The notes: generated from the sequence alone by a model not told the origin. Shown: positions 1 to 9,680, counted from the stretch's first letter. The stretch: 64,000 nt of DNA from Caballeronia sp. SEWSISQ10-4 2 (GCF_030464885.1 NZ_JALPRJ010000027.1:1-64000); one strand, 5' to 3'. Translations and numbers: made by a program.

Positions 1-69
1 TACATACATGTATAAGTGTTCCTAAGCCACTCAGGCAATCATCTGGCGCGCTGTCCATCTCCGGCCTGA

Positions 70-579
70 AGGCCGAGGTCTTTCGCGCAACCTGATAATG
101 CGGCGAGCGGAACCGCCGCCGGCGTGCAGCGCAGCGCCGAAACCGCCGTGCGCGGCGCGATAGTCGAATTGGGCGGCGGTTTCACGGTCCTTCGCCGGCC
201 GCGGGCAATCGTCGATGTAATCGGCGGCCTGCGTTATCTCGGCGCTAATGGAACGCTCGATGCGAGCTTCGAGCTGCCCGGCGGCGGTACGCGCGGCGCG
301 CATACCTCGCAGAGCGCGGACATCGTGAACGGATTCGCCGGCGTGCACGGCCGGATCGCGATGACGCAAGACGGCCGCTGGTATGTGCCGTTTTATCCGG
401 ATGCCGGCACGGGCTCGTCGAAGGTGACGTGGCAGGCCATGACGGGCGTAGGTTATGTCATGAAATGGGCCGACGTCAGTCTCGCATATCGCTACCTGGC
501 GTTCCACGGATCCAACGATCAACTCATGCAGACCGTTCGCATGAGCGGCCCAAGCCTGGGCGCAACCGTCCGGTTTTAA
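70..579 (+). pseudogene. Remnant of an outer-membrane beta-barrel protein (C-terminal part)
   Basis: The frame is open from base 70 (after a TGA at 67-69) to a TAA at 577-579. It encodes a Gly-rich, alternating polar/apolar protein ending in Val-Arg-Phe, the terminal aromatic signature of outer-membrane barrels. The stretch ILRRPR-like 'TVLRRPRAIVDVIGG' resembles strands of small Burkholderia outer-membrane proteins. No signal peptide or convincing start with a ribosome site precedes it; the first possible start is a GTG at 124. Another frame over bases 42-94 also looks coding-like and ends in stop codons, so a frameshift or 5' truncation is likely. It lies 13 bases from the convergent wspR stop. 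Whether the upstream part lies outside the window in another frame cannot be told. Confidence 0.5.
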
Positions 580-592
580 TCGGCCAGCCAGT

Positions 593-1720
593 TCAGTTGG
601 CGACTTCCACCCGATTGCGCCCGTCACGCTTCGCCCGATACAAAGCAAGATCGGCGGCTTCGATCAACTGTTTAACCTCTTCGCTTGGCTGTGGCACCTG
701 CATGACGCCGCCTACGCTGATCGTCACCCGTTCGCTGGCTGAACCCGTGTGCGGGACGGCCAGCGCCTCGACCGCCATGCGGATCTTTTCGCCGAGCAGA
801 CGCAAGCCGCCCGCCGACGTGGACGGCAGCACTACCGCAAATTCCTCGCCGCCGAAACGCGCGGCGAGATCGGCGGGACGGTTCAGGCTCGATTCAATCG
901 CGCGCGCGACGAGCTTCAGCACGTCGTCGCCGGCGACGTGGCCGTACGTGTCGTTGTACGACTTGAAGTTATCCACATCGATCATCAGGAAGCCGAGCTG
1001 CGACTGGTCGCGTGCAGCGCGTTTCCACTCGGCGTTCATGTAGTCGTCGAGACAGCGACGGTTCGATAAACCCGTCAGCCCGTCCGAATTCGTCAGGCGC
1101 TGCAGTTCCAGATTGGTTTCGAGCAGTTTCTGCTGCGACTGCCGCAATGCGCGGTACGCCTCGTCACGCTGCAGCAAGTTCAGATACGAGCGCGAGTGAT
1201 AGCGAATCCGCGCGATCAATTCGATGCTGTCCGGCAACTTTACCAGATAGTCGTTAGCGCCCGCGGCAAACGCTGCGCTCTTGATGCGCGGCTCTTCCTT
1301 CGTCGACAACACGATGATCGGAATATCGCGCGTCGACTCGTGCTCGCGGTATTGGCGCACCAGCGTCAGCCCGTCCACGCCGGGCATGACCAGATCCTGC
1401 AGGATTACGGTCGGCCGCGTGGTCTGGGCGACCCGCAATGCGTCCTCGGGATTCGCACAGTAGTGGAAATCCAGCCGCGGCTGATCCACCAGCGCGCGGC
1501 GCACCGCTTCAGCCACGATCGTCTGATCGTCGACGAGCAGCACCATGACCGGGCTCTCGGCCGCGCTAGGTGCGTTCAGCGCATCGGCGAGCAGGTCGGC
1601 GGCCGAACGGTCCTCGGCGGCGGCATCGAGAGGATCGGCCGGGCTTTCCGGATTGGCTTCCGAACTGGCCTGAGCGCGTCGTGCGCGCTCGGCCAGCGGA
1701 TCTGCATTTCGATGTTCCAT
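593..1720 (-). CDS. wspR: Response regulator diguanylate cyclase WspR
   Basis: Output protein of the Wsp pathway: a receiver domain (about residues 57-180) with phosphoacceptor Asp109 in ILQDLVMPG, a helical linker, and a GGDEF domain with active-site GGEEF at 290-294. An RxxD inhibitory site (RPAD, 281-284) lies five residues upstream of GGEEF, so product feedback by c-di-GMP is expected. When phosphorylated by WspE it should make c-di-GMP in the cytoplasm. I chose the ATG at 1720 because the frame open to 1861 would overlap wspF and reads as Arg-rich shadow. The first 55 residues are an Ala/Asp/Glu-rich extension before the receiver fold, longer than I expect for WspR. It starts 34 bases after the wspF stop, as last gene of the operon. 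Confidence 0.93.
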   Translation of the reverse strand: MEHRNADPLAERARRAQASSEANPESPADPLDAAAEDRSAADLLADALNAPSAAESPVMVLLVDDQTIVAEAVRRALVDQPRLDFHYCANPEDALRVAQTTRPTVILQDLVMPGVDGLTLVRQYREHESTRDIPIIVLSTKEEPRIKSAAFAAGANDYLVKLPDSIELIARIRYHSRSYLNLLQRDEAYRALRQSQQKLLETNLELQRLTNSDGLTGLSNRRCLDDYMNAEWKRAARDQSQLGFLMIDVDNFKSYNDTYGHVAGDDVLKLVARAIESSLNRPADLAARFGGEEFAVVLPSTSAGGLRLLGEKIRMAVEALAVPHTGSASERVTISVGGVMQVPQPSEEVKQLIEAADLALYRAKRDGRNRVEVAN

Positions 1721-1754
1721 GGCTGAATCCTGTTCTGTATCGAGTTCGAGCGCC

Positions 1755-2771
1755 TCATTTGCGCGACGATGCGAACGCCTTCTGCAAGGCATTCGCGATA
1801 TTCGGGAGCGGCAGGATAGCCACCGCCGCATTGAGCGCGGCGGCCGCTTTCGGCATGCCATAAACGGCGCATGTCGCTTCGTCCTGCGCGATCGTGTAAT
1901 AACCCTTGGCGCGCATGGCGGCGAGGCCCGCTGCGCCGTCGCGGCCCATGCCGGTCAGCAGCACGCCGACGGCATTGCCGCTCCAGCGCGCAACTACGCT
2001 CTGGAAAAATACGTCGATGGACGGCCGGTATGGCGTCGCCAGCGGCTCTTTCGTGTAGGCGAGCCGATTGCCGCCGCCGAAGAAATGCAGGTGATCGTTG
2101 GTCGCGGCGAGCAGCACGCAGCCAGGCACGGGCCGGTCGCCCTCGCGAGCCACGCGCACGGGCAGCGCCGACTGTTCGTTGAGCCAGTCGGCCATGCCGA
2201 GCGCAAACGCCTGATCCACGTGCTGGACGATCACCGTGGCCGGTGCGAAGTCAGCCGGCAGCGCGGCCAGCAGCGTCGCCAGCGCGCTAGGACCGCCCGC
2301 CGACGCGCCAATCGCCAGCAGGTCGGTGTCGGAGGTGATACGCGGTGCCGCCGCGACCGGATTCGCGGCGGCTTTCGTCACCTGCTGGGCGCCAATCTGG
2401 TCGATCTTGGCGATCAACGCCGCGATCCCGCGCTTCGCGTCGGGGCCCGAGAGCACAGGGGTATCGACGGCATCCAGCGCGCCTGCACCCATCGCCTCAT
2501 AGACGCGCCACGCGTTCGCCCCCACGTCCACCGTCACGATCAGGATTGCGCACGGCGTCTCGCGCATGATCCGCCGCGTGGCCTCCGTGCCGTCCATGTG
2601 CGGCATCACGAGATCCATCAGCACGACGTCGGGTTTCTGCGCCGTGCAGTAGTCGACCGCCTGCGCGCCGTCGGTCGCCACCCAGATCACCTCGAAGTCG
2701 CGCCGGGTCGCCAGCGCCCCGCGCAAGGCATCCACTGCCAACGGCATATCGTTCACGATCCCGATCTTCAT
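1755..2771 (-). CDS. wspF: Protein-glutamate methylesterase WspF (CheB family)
   Basis: CheB-type enzyme of 338 residues. An N-terminal receiver domain has Asp53 in LMDLVMPHMDG as phosphoacceptor. The C-terminal methylesterase domain shows the catalytic Ser motif (GASAGG), a His in VQHVDQ and an Asp in TGMGRDGAAG. In the Wsp pathway it removes methyl groups from the WspA receptor and so resets signalling; in Pseudomonas, loss of WspF locks the pathway on and gives wrinkly colonies. It follows wspE by 28 bases and precedes wspR, the canonical order. Confidence 0.93.
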   Translation of the reverse strand: MKIGIVNDMPLAVDALRGALATRRDFEVIWVATDGAQAVDYCTAQKPDVVLMDLVMPHMDGTEATRRIMRETPCAILIVTVDVGANAWRVYEAMGAGALDAVDTPVLSGPDAKRGIAALIAKIDQIGAQQVTKAAANPVAAAPRITSDTDLLAIGASAGGPSALATLLAALPADFAPATVIVQHVDQAFALGMADWLNEQSALPVRVAREGDRPVPGCVLLAATNDHLHFFGGGNRLAYTKEPLATPYRPSIDVFFQSVVARWSGNAVGVLLTGMGRDGAAGLAAMRAKGYYTIAQDEATCAVYGMPKAAAALNAAVAILPLPNIANALQKAFASSRK

Positions 2772-2799
2772 CGCTCGTCTCTCTCTTTTTAGTGGTCTC

Positions 2800-5175
2800 T
2801 CACGACTGCGCCTCGCCGATCAGGTCGCGCACTGCATCGAGCAAGGTCTGGTCGTGGAAGCTGCCCTTCGCCAGATAGTAGTCCGCGCCGGCATCCAGTC
2901 CCCGCTGGCGGTCCTCCGCCCGATCCTTGTACGACACGATCATCACCGGTGTCTCGCGCAGATGCGGATCGCGCCGGATCAGCGTGACCAGTTCGATGCC
3001 GTCGAGGCGCGGCATGTCGATATCCGTGATCACGAGATCGAAGCGATCGCTGCGCACCGCGTTCCAGCCATCCATGCCGTCGACCGCAATCGTCACGTCG
3101 TAACCGCGCCCGGCCAGCAATTTGCGTTCGAGTTCGCGCACGGTCAGCGAGTCGTCCACCACCAGCACGCGTTTTTTCGGGGTGGCGACCACACGCGCCG
3201 CGCCCTGCGAGACACGCCCGAGTTCGCCGTCGACAACCAGCTTTTCGACCGCGCGCAGCCAGTCGTCGAGATCCGCGATCAGCAGCGGATCGCCGTTTTC
3301 CATCAACGCGCCCGCCGCGATGTTCGGCACCTTGCCAAGACGTTTATCGAGCGGCTGCACGACCAGCATGCGCTCGCCGAGAAAGCGGTCGACCACCACG
3401 CCGTAGCTCACCGCCCCCTGCCCGATCACGACGACGTTAAGCGTGTCGCTGACGGTTTCGAAGGTGCCCGAGCGGAGAATCTGATGCGCGGTGATAATGC
3501 CTAACCGCCGGCCTTCGAACGCGAAATGCTGATGCCCTTCGAGCAGATCGATCGATGGCCGCGGCAGCACCAGCGTACGCGTGACATGCGCGAGCGGCAG
3601 GCCGTACGGCTCGCCGTCGACTTCCACGATCAGGCTTCGGATCACGGAGAGCGTCAGCGGCAACTGCATGACGAAACGCGTGCCGGCGAGCGCTTCCTGT
3701 GTGACTCGCAGACTGCCGCGTACCTGGCGCACGACGTCCTGCACGGCATCCAGGCCGACGCCGCGGCCTGAGACGTCGGTGACGGTGTCGCGCATGGAGA
3801 AGCCCGGCAGGAACAGGAATTCAAGTAGTTCGGCATCCGAAAGACGCGCGGCGGTGGCCTCATTGGCCAGGCGTTTCTGGACGATGGCGCGGCGCAACGC
3901 GGGGAGGTCCACGCCGCCGCCGTCGTCGCTCACGCTGATGAAGAGCGAACCCGCGCTATGGCGTGCTTCCAGCGTGATCGTGCCTTCAGGCGGTTTGCCG
4001 AGCGCCAGGCGCAGCGACGGCGCTTCGATACCGTGATCGACGGCGTTACGCAACAGATGGCCGAGCGGCGCTTCGAGCAAGTCGAGGATGTCGCGGTCCA
4101 CCCCCGTCGATTCACCGACAATGACGAACCGCACTTGTTTATCGAGCGAACGCGCGACGTCGCGGACCATGCGCGCAAAACCGCCGGTGGCGTCAACGAA
4201 CGGCCGCATCCGGCACTCGAGCGCTTCGTCGTAGAGTTGCTGCGACAGGTGCGTCGAGCGCCGGTCGTAGTTTTCCAGTTCGGCCAGGCGCTCGCCAAGC
4301 TGACGGTGCGCTTCAGCATTCAGACGGCGAACTTCATCGAGCGCGTCCAGCGTGCGGGAATCGAGTGCCGCGGTCGGGGCGGCCATTGAAGTCGGGGCCG
4401 AGGTCGAAGCCGAGGTAGCCGCTTCGGTCAGCGATTCGTGCAAGAAGTCGAGCGCCCGGCTTGCGTCGCGCTGGATGCGCTTCACGCGCAACATGGATTG
4501 CGCGAACGGTTTGAGCCAGCGCGATTCAACCAGCGATTCACCCGAATGGCTCAGCAAGCGGTCAAGCGTATCGGCACGCACGCGCAGCATGCGGGCCGGC
4601 TCGCGCAGTTCGGCGGAGCGGACAGGCTGGTGGGTGGACTCCAAGGTTTCCGTGACTTCGGCGGTTTCCTCAACCGGCGCGGCGAGTGTTAATTCAGCCG
4701 ATAAATCAAAGTCGGCATCTGCCTTCGGTGCTTCAAAAAAAGATGCAGATGAAGGCGCGGCCACGCCGTTCATGCGCGCGTTCAACTGGTCGACGAACGC
4801 ATCCACGTTCGTCTGCGACACCGTTTCGTCGCCGGAAGCATGACCAATCTGCACGATCAGATCGACGCCGCTCAGCAGCACGTCGATCATGGCGGCATCG
4901 ACGCTCACGCGCCCTTGCTGCGCGCCGACGAAGCAGTCCTCCATCACATGCGCGAGGCTCACGCCGGCCGGCACACCGACAATCCGCGCTGCGCCCTTCA
5001 GCGAATGCGCCGCGCGCATGCAGGCCTCGAGCGTCACCGGATCGCGCGGCGCGCGTTCGAGCGCGAGCAGGCCGTCGCTAAGAATCTGCCCCTGCGCACG
5101 CGCTTCCTCGCGAAACAAGTCGATGAGCGACGGCTGGCCGCGGCTTGGCCCCTGGCCTGTTTCAGCACCGCTCAT
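2800..5175 (-). CDS. wspE: Hybrid CheA-type histidine kinase/response regulator WspE
   Basis: A 791-residue kinase. The N-terminal HPt domain carries the phosphorylated His57 in AHSLKG. It is followed by a Pro/Ala/Glu-rich linker, a dimerisation region, a HATPase domain with the N-box LLRNAVDHGIEAP, a CheW-like coupling domain, and a C-terminal receiver with the acceptor Asp in DLVITDIDMPRLDG. It receives the WspA signal through the CheW-like WspB and WspD and phosphorylates WspR and WspF. The ATG at 5175 overlaps the wspD stop by four bases (ATGA), so translation is probably coupled; the frame is open upstream to 5244 but that part belongs to wspD. Confidence 0.93.
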   Translation of the reverse strand: MSGAETGQGPSRGQPSLIDLFREEARAQGQILSDGLLALERAPRDPVTLEACMRAAHSLKGAARIVGVPAGVSLAHVMEDCFVGAQQGRVSVDAAMIDVLLSGVDLIVQIGHASGDETVSQTNVDAFVDQLNARMNGVAAPSSASFFEAPKADADFDLSAELTLAAPVEETAEVTETLESTHQPVRSAELREPARMLRVRADTLDRLLSHSGESLVESRWLKPFAQSMLRVKRIQRDASRALDFLHESLTEAATSASTSAPTSMAAPTAALDSRTLDALDEVRRLNAEAHRQLGERLAELENYDRRSTHLSQQLYDEALECRMRPFVDATGGFARMVRDVARSLDKQVRFVIVGESTGVDRDILDLLEAPLGHLLRNAVDHGIEAPSLRLALGKPPEGTITLEARHSAGSLFISVSDDGGGVDLPALRRAIVQKRLANEATAARLSDAELLEFLFLPGFSMRDTVTDVSGRGVGLDAVQDVVRQVRGSLRVTQEALAGTRFVMQLPLTLSVIRSLIVEVDGEPYGLPLAHVTRTLVLPRPSIDLLEGHQHFAFEGRRLGIITAHQILRSGTFETVSDTLNVVVIGQGAVSYGVVVDRFLGERMLVVQPLDKRLGKVPNIAAGALMENGDPLLIADLDDWLRAVEKLVVDGELGRVSQGAARVVATPKKRVLVVDDSLTVRELERKLLAGRGYDVTIAVDGMDGWNAVRSDRFDLVITDIDMPRLDGIELVTLIRRDPHLRETPVMIVSYKDRAEDRQRGLDAGADYYLAKGSFHDQTLLDAVRDLIGEAQS

Positions 5176-6008
5176 GTGAGGCTCCGGTTCAAGGTCTCGA
5201 AAAGTTTGGCCGCGTCCAGCAGGCCCACCGTCACGCCCTTCCACGCCGTCACGGCCACGGCGTGCGACGCCGACATGCTGGCGACCGTCGCCGGCACTGC
5301 CTGGAAATCGGCGCGCGCGAAACGATGCACGCCATCGACCGCATCGACGGGGAACACGATCGGATTGCCGAGATCACCCCGCTGACCCTGCTCGCCGCCC
5401 GGCTCGACGACCAGCAGGCGCGCGAGATCCCGGGCATCGACGCCTTGCTGCGTGCCCGGTCGCCGGCCATCCTGCCCGACCTCCGATGCGATCCCGAACA
5501 AGCGCGCGAGCGACGCACACACAAGCAAGGTCCCGCGCACGTTCACCACGCCGAGCACCGCCCGATGGCGCCGGTGCGGAAGCGAGTGAATCGGCCGCAA
5601 CTGCGCGACTTGTTGAAAGATCGCCGTGGGCAAACCCAGCCACTCATCGCCGATACGAAATACGAGCCACGACGTGGCATCCGCTTGCCCGGCAGCGTAT
5701 TCGCTCAGCGACTGCGTCGTCGGCCGATGCACCCCCTCGCGCTCGATGGAGGAATCAGCGGCTTGGTCACGATCCAGCACGCGCGCCGCGGCGGCATCGT
5801 GTACAGGACAATTCCGGCAATGGATGTAACCCGCCAGACGCGGACAAGAACCATCGCCCCGAACGCCGATGCGGTTCCAGCAGTCATCGATAGCCGTGTC
5901 AAGCAAGGGCAAGGGCAACCGCTCAGCCGGAGCCAACGCTGCTTCAAGCCGCTCGGCAGTTTCATGAAGCTCAAGAGGAGCGTCTTGTTGGTCGCGCGGA
6001 TCACTCAT
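5172..6008 (-). CDS. wspD: CheW-like scaffold protein WspD
   Basis: A 278-residue cytoplasmic coupling protein. The N-terminal part has a Cys-rich motif (CRNCPVHD), typical of WspD-type proteins, and the C-terminal half is a CheW domain (LVFRIGDEWLGLPT onward). It links the WspA receptor to the WspE kinase; many Wsp systems carry two CheW proteins, WspB and WspD. I chose the ATG at 6008, which overlaps the end of wspC by eight bases, rather than the longer frame to 6080 that would lie deep inside wspC. Confidence 0.88.
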   Translation of the reverse strand: MSDPRDQQDAPLELHETAERLEAALAPAERLPLPLLDTAIDDCWNRIGVRGDGSCPRLAGYIHCRNCPVHDAAAARVLDRDQAADSSIEREGVHRPTTQSLSEYAAGQADATSWLVFRIGDEWLGLPTAIFQQVAQLRPIHSLPHRRHRAVLGVVNVRGTLLVCASLARLFGIASEVGQDGRRPGTQQGVDARDLARLLVVEPGGEQGQRGDLGNPIVFPVDAVDGVHRFARADFQAVPATVASMSASHAVAVTAWKGVTVGLLDAAKLFETLNRSLT

Positions 6009-7551
6009 GGCGGCCTCCCGATACTCGCTCGGCACGCGCCAGCAGCAATTGCGCGCCCGTCCGATCGCCTTCCAGCCCAAGCACGGCTGCGAGATGCGTC
6101 AGCGCTTCACCATGCTCCGGATCCAGGTACAGCGCACGCTTGTAAAAACCTCTCGCCTCGGTTTGCTCGCCCTGAGCATCTGCGATCACCCCGAGCAAGT
6201 AGTAAGCGTCGGCGCTGGTTGGATGCGCCTCAAGATACCCGCGCGTCATGTTGGCGGCTTCGAGCAAAGCGCCGGTGTCGGCGAGCGCATGGGCCTGTTT
6301 GAGCAGGTCCGGTTTAGCGGCAGGCCCGGCATTCGTCATCGCTATGTCGGAGGTTGCTCGCGGCGCAGTCGCAACAGACGAGCCGGATGAGAACGAGCGC
6401 CCGTGTGCATCGTTCGCATGCGCGCCTGACCCGGTGCGTTGACCGAACACAGTGGCCACGGCCCGGCTCAATCCGGCAACCGGCACCTTTGACGTTGTTG
6501 CACGCGTCGCCAGCTCCATTGCCCTTTCAGCGCTGGCGATGGCCGCGAACAGCGCACGCGACCGGTCTCCCAGAACATGCTCGCCCCGTCCGCGCCCGCC
6601 AGCAAACCCCGGCAACGCACCGCCCGCCAGTCCGCCCTCGGGCCGTGTGAACGCGAACGCCAGCGGCAGCTTCGCCGACGCCATGCCTTCGCGCATCATC
6701 AGCCCGGTCTCGGCCGGTCCAACGAACAGCATCCCGCCGGGCGCAAGCAAATTGTCGAGTACCCGCATCGCCGTATGCTGCGTCTGTCGGTCAAAGTAGA
6801 TCAGCACGTTGCGGCAGAAAACGAAATCGAAGGGTTCGAGCGTCTGGGGATCGAGTGTCAGCAGATTCGCCTGGCGAAACCGCACGCGCTCCGACACCAC
6901 AGGCAAAAGCCGCCATTGCTCGCCAACCGGCGCAAAAAAACGCTCGCGAAAGCTGAGCGCGCGGCTGCGGAACGCGTTGCCGCCGTAATGCGCACGACCG
7001 GCGATCTCGAGCGCGCGGCCGCTGATGTCGATTGCATCGATGGAAAAACGCTCCGGCGCAATACCCGCTTCGAGCATGGCCATCGCGATGGTGTAGGCCT
7101 CCTCACCCGTCGAACACGGCATGCTCAGGATCCGCACCGGCTTGAACGGCTGGTCGAGCAACCGGACGCGCGCCAGTCCGACCAGCGCGCTGAACGCTTC
7201 GGCATCGCGGAAAAACCACGTCTCCGGTACGACCGCCGCCTCGATCAAGGCCTGCAATTGCGCCGGCACGCTATTCACCACGAGCCAGAACGCTTCGATG
7301 CTCGCCCGCGACGGATCCAGACCGTCGGCACCGGCCGCACGCCACGCGGCAAACCGCTCGGAGACCACGCGTTCGATCCCTTTCTCGCCAATAGACGCTG
7401 GATCCAGACCGATCGTGCGCTGCAACAGCGCGGCGAACTGCGCGACCTGCGCATGTGGGAGCGGCTCGCGACGGCTCTCATAGATCTCCTGGATCTTGTG
7501 AAATGCGTCGGCGGCGCGGCGGGCCTGATCGGAGATGAAAGCGCGCTTCAT
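6001..7551 (-). CDS. wspC: Chemoreceptor methyltransferase WspC (CheR family with TPRs)
   Basis: A 516-residue S-adenosylmethionine-dependent methyltransferase that should methylate glutamates of the WspA receptor. The CheR N-domain is followed by the catalytic domain with ETWFFRD, the SAM-binding PCSTGEEAYTIAM and CRNVLIYFD motifs. After an Ala/Gly/Ser-rich linker (about residues 290-410) there are about two tetratricopeptide repeats (TSADAYYLLGVIADAQGE; the usual WspC extension). The start ATG at 7551 overlaps the wspB stop by four bases. Confidence 0.92.
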   Translation of the reverse strand: MKRAFISDQARRAADAFHKIQEIYESRREPLPHAQVAQFAALLQRTIGLDPASIGEKGIERVVSERFAAWRAAGADGLDPSRASIEAFWLVVNSVPAQLQALIEAAVVPETWFFRDAEAFSALVGLARVRLLDQPFKPVRILSMPCSTGEEAYTIAMAMLEAGIAPERFSIDAIDISGRALEIAGRAHYGGNAFRSRALSFRERFFAPVGEQWRLLPVVSERVRFRQANLLTLDPQTLEPFDFVFCRNVLIYFDRQTQHTAMRVLDNLLAPGGMLFVGPAETGLMMREGMASAKLPLAFAFTRPEGGLAGGALPGFAGGRGRGEHVLGDRSRALFAAIASAERAMELATRATTSKVPVAGLSRAVATVFGQRTGSGAHANDAHGRSFSSGSSVATAPRATSDIAMTNAGPAAKPDLLKQAHALADTGALLEAANMTRGYLEAHPTSADAYYLLGVIADAQGEQTEARGFYKRALYLDPEHGEALTHLAAVLGLEGDRTGAQLLLARAERVSGGRHE

Positions 7552-8015
7552 GCTTCACTCTGCGTGAAGAGTTGCGCCTGCACATGTTCCGGCAACAGAT
7601 GTTCGATGCGCACCCATTGAACGAGGCCTTGCTCGTCGCGTGCAAGCGGCCCGAGATAACGCGCGTCCGGCGCTTCAACGCCCGCGTGCCGGAACGCGGC
7701 GCTATCGAGCGTTAGCATGCGCGTGGCGCGCTCGAGCAGGATGCCGAGGCGCCGGTACTCGACGCCCGTGATGCTGTCATGCGGGTAATACACCAGCGCC
7801 AGGCGCGTGGAGAGACGTTCGTGCGAACGCCGGCCGAGTGCGAGTGCGGCCAGATCGATGACCGGCACCGGCAAACCTTCGTACTCCAGCACGCCCGCGA
7901 CCCACTCCGGCACGCCGGGCATCGCCTTCAGCGGCACAAGCGAAAGCATTCGCTCGACCTGGGAACTGTCGATCACGTAGCGGTCGTTATCGAGCGTGAA
8001 CTGGACGAAGAGCAT
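7548..8015 (-). CDS. wspB: CheW-like coupling protein WspB
   Basis: A 155-residue single-domain CheW homologue (opening LFVQFTLDNDRYVIDSSQVERML; GVLEYEGLPVPVIDL core). It joins the WspA receptor to the WspE kinase. It begins 39 bases after the wspA stop and its stop codon overlaps the wspC start (ATGA), so the operon is read as one tightly packed message. Confidence 0.9.
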   Translation of the reverse strand: MLFVQFTLDNDRYVIDSSQVERMLSLVPLKAMPGVPEWVAGVLEYEGLPVPVIDLAALALGRRSHERLSTRLALVYYPHDSITGVEYRRLGILLERATRMLTLDSAAFRHAGVEAPDARYLGPLARDEQGLVQWVRIEHLLPEHVQAQLFTQSEA

Positions 8016-8054
8016 GGTCTCAGCAGCCGGACAAACGATCAGAAAGCGCGCGGG

Positions 8055-9680
8055 TCACGTCGCCACCTTAAAGCGTGACACACCGGTACGCAGGCCATTG
8101 GCGGTGTGCGTCAGGTCGTCGATAGCTTGCGTCGACTGGCGCAGCGACTCGGCCGTCTGCTGCGCGGCTTCGGACAATTGGGCGAGCGCCTGCGTGATCT
8201 GGTCGGCGCCGGTCGCCTGCGTCTGCATCCCTTCATTGACCATCACGAACCGCGGCGCGAGCGTTTGCACCTGCTGGATGATCTGCGACAACTGTCCGCC
8301 GACCTGCTGCACGTCCGTCATGCCGCGCCGGACTTCCTCGGAGAACTTGTCCATGCCCATTACGCCCGCCGCCACCGCCGACTGGATCTCCTTCACCATC
8401 TGTTCGATATCGAAAGTCGCCACCGCCGTCTGGTCGGCGAGACGCCGGATCTCGGTCGCGACCACCGCGAAACCGCGCCCGTATTCGCCCGCTTTTTCGG
8501 CCTCGATCGCCGCGTTCAGCGACAGCAGGTTGGTCTGGTCGGCGACTTTCGTGATGGTGGCCACCACCTGGTTGATGTTGCTCGCGCGCTCGTTGAGGAT
8601 CGCAAGCTTGCCGTTCACCGATCCGGCCGCCTCCATCACGAGCCGCATGGTGTCCTCCATCCGCGTGAGGCCCAACTGACCCGTGCCGGCCAGCAGCGCC
8701 GATTGCTCGGCCACGCCGGACACTTCGTTCATCGTGCGCACGAGATCGCGGGATGTCGCAAAAATCTCCCGCGACGTCGCGCCGATTTCGGTCGTCGTCG
8801 CAGCGGTTTCGCTGGCCGTGGCCTGCTGTTCGCGAGCGGTTGCGGCAATTTCCGCCACCGATGTGGTGACCTGCACCGCCGACTTCTGGGCCTGTCCGAC
8901 AAGACCGGTCAGTTCGTCAGTCATACGGTTGAATCCTGCTCCGAGCGCGCCGAATTCATCCCCGCGCTCGAGACGCAGGCGCTGCGAGAGGTCGCCGGTG
9001 CGCATTGCGTCCACCACTTCCACTAGCCGCTCCATTGGCACGGTGATCGCTCTTAGCAGAAGGAAACCGGCCCAGGCCGCCGTCAGGATGGTCGCCACCA
9101 GGATCACCAGCAACGTGATCTCAGCCTTGCTGACAGACTCGCGAATGCTCTTCGACGAGGCCGTCTGCTGATCGTTGTTGTGCTCGACGAGCGCCCTCAC
9201 CACGGTCCGGCCCGTTTCCCAGACCGGCGTGAGCTGGGTGTTGAAGACCGCTGCGGCAGCCTCTTTCGACGCCGGCAAATCGGCCATGATCTGCGCCTGG
9301 ACCGGCGCGTAGAGGGAGCGCTGCTGCTTGAAATCGGTGAAGAGACGGCGGTCGGTGTCTTCAAAGACCGTGGCCGCGTATTGGTCGATCAGCTTGTCGA
9401 GCGATTCGCGGGTTTCCGCGATGCGCTGCGTGTCGCGCTGAACCTGGTCAGGCGCGTTATCGATGAAAATAAGCCGCTGTGTCACCGTGTAGTTCTCGAA
9501 CCACGCTGCACGGATGGTCGTCGCGAGATACACGCCCGGGGACGAATCCTCTTCCTGGCTGCGCGCGTCCCGGTCGATGGCGCCGAGCAGGATGTATGAG
9601 CACACGGCCATCACCAGCATCAGCGCCAGGATCACGCCAAAGCTGGCAAGAATTCGATTTCGTATGGTCAACTGCTTCAC
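8055..9680 (-). CDS. wspA: Methyl-accepting surface-sensing receptor WspA
   Basis: A 541-residue inner-membrane chemoreceptor. TM1 lies at about residues 10-31, a roughly 155-residue helical periplasmic domain follows, TM2 at about 188-210, then a HAMP domain and a long cytoplasmic coiled-coil signalling domain whose conserved hairpin tip is EKAGEYGRGFAVVATEIRRL. In Pseudomonas, WspA senses surface contact or envelope stress. The start is GTG at 9680, preceded by an AAAAGG site at good spacing; a nearby ATG (9684) is out of frame. First gene of wspABCDEFR, so the operon promoter should be in the non-coding region upstream. Confidence 0.93.
   Translation of the reverse strand: MKQLTIRNRILASFGVILALMLVMAVCSYILLGAIDRDARSQEEDSSPGVYLATTIRAAWFENYTVTQRLIFIDNAPDQVQRDTQRIAETRESLDKLIDQYAATVFEDTDRRLFTDFKQQRSLYAPVQAQIMADLPASKEAAAAVFNTQLTPVWETGRTVVRALVEHNNDQQTASSKSIRESVSKAEITLLVILVATILTAAWAGFLLLRAITVPMERLVEVVDAMRTGDLSQRLRLERGDEFGALGAGFNRMTDELTGLVGQAQKSAVQVTTSVAEIAATAREQQATASETAATTTEIGATSREIFATSRDLVRTMNEVSGVAEQSALLAGTGQLGLTRMEDTMRLVMEAAGSVNGKLAILNERASNINQVVATITKVADQTNLLSLNAAIEAEKAGEYGRGFAVVATEIRRLADQTAVATFDIEQMVKEIQSAVAAGVMGMDKFSEEVRRGMTDVQQVGGQLSQIIQQVQTLAPRFVMVNEGMQTQATGADQITQALAQLSEAAQQTAESLRQSTQAIDDLTHTANGLRTGVSRFKVAT

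Noticed and set aside
1721..1861. Longer WspR start inside wspF
   Set aside because: The 47 residues are Arg-rich shadow of wspF and would overlap it by more than 100 bases.
1719..2792. Long plus-strand frame opposite wspF
   Set aside because: Antisense shadow of a GC-rich gene: Arg/His-rich, no motifs, and it exactly overlies a recognised CheB-family gene.
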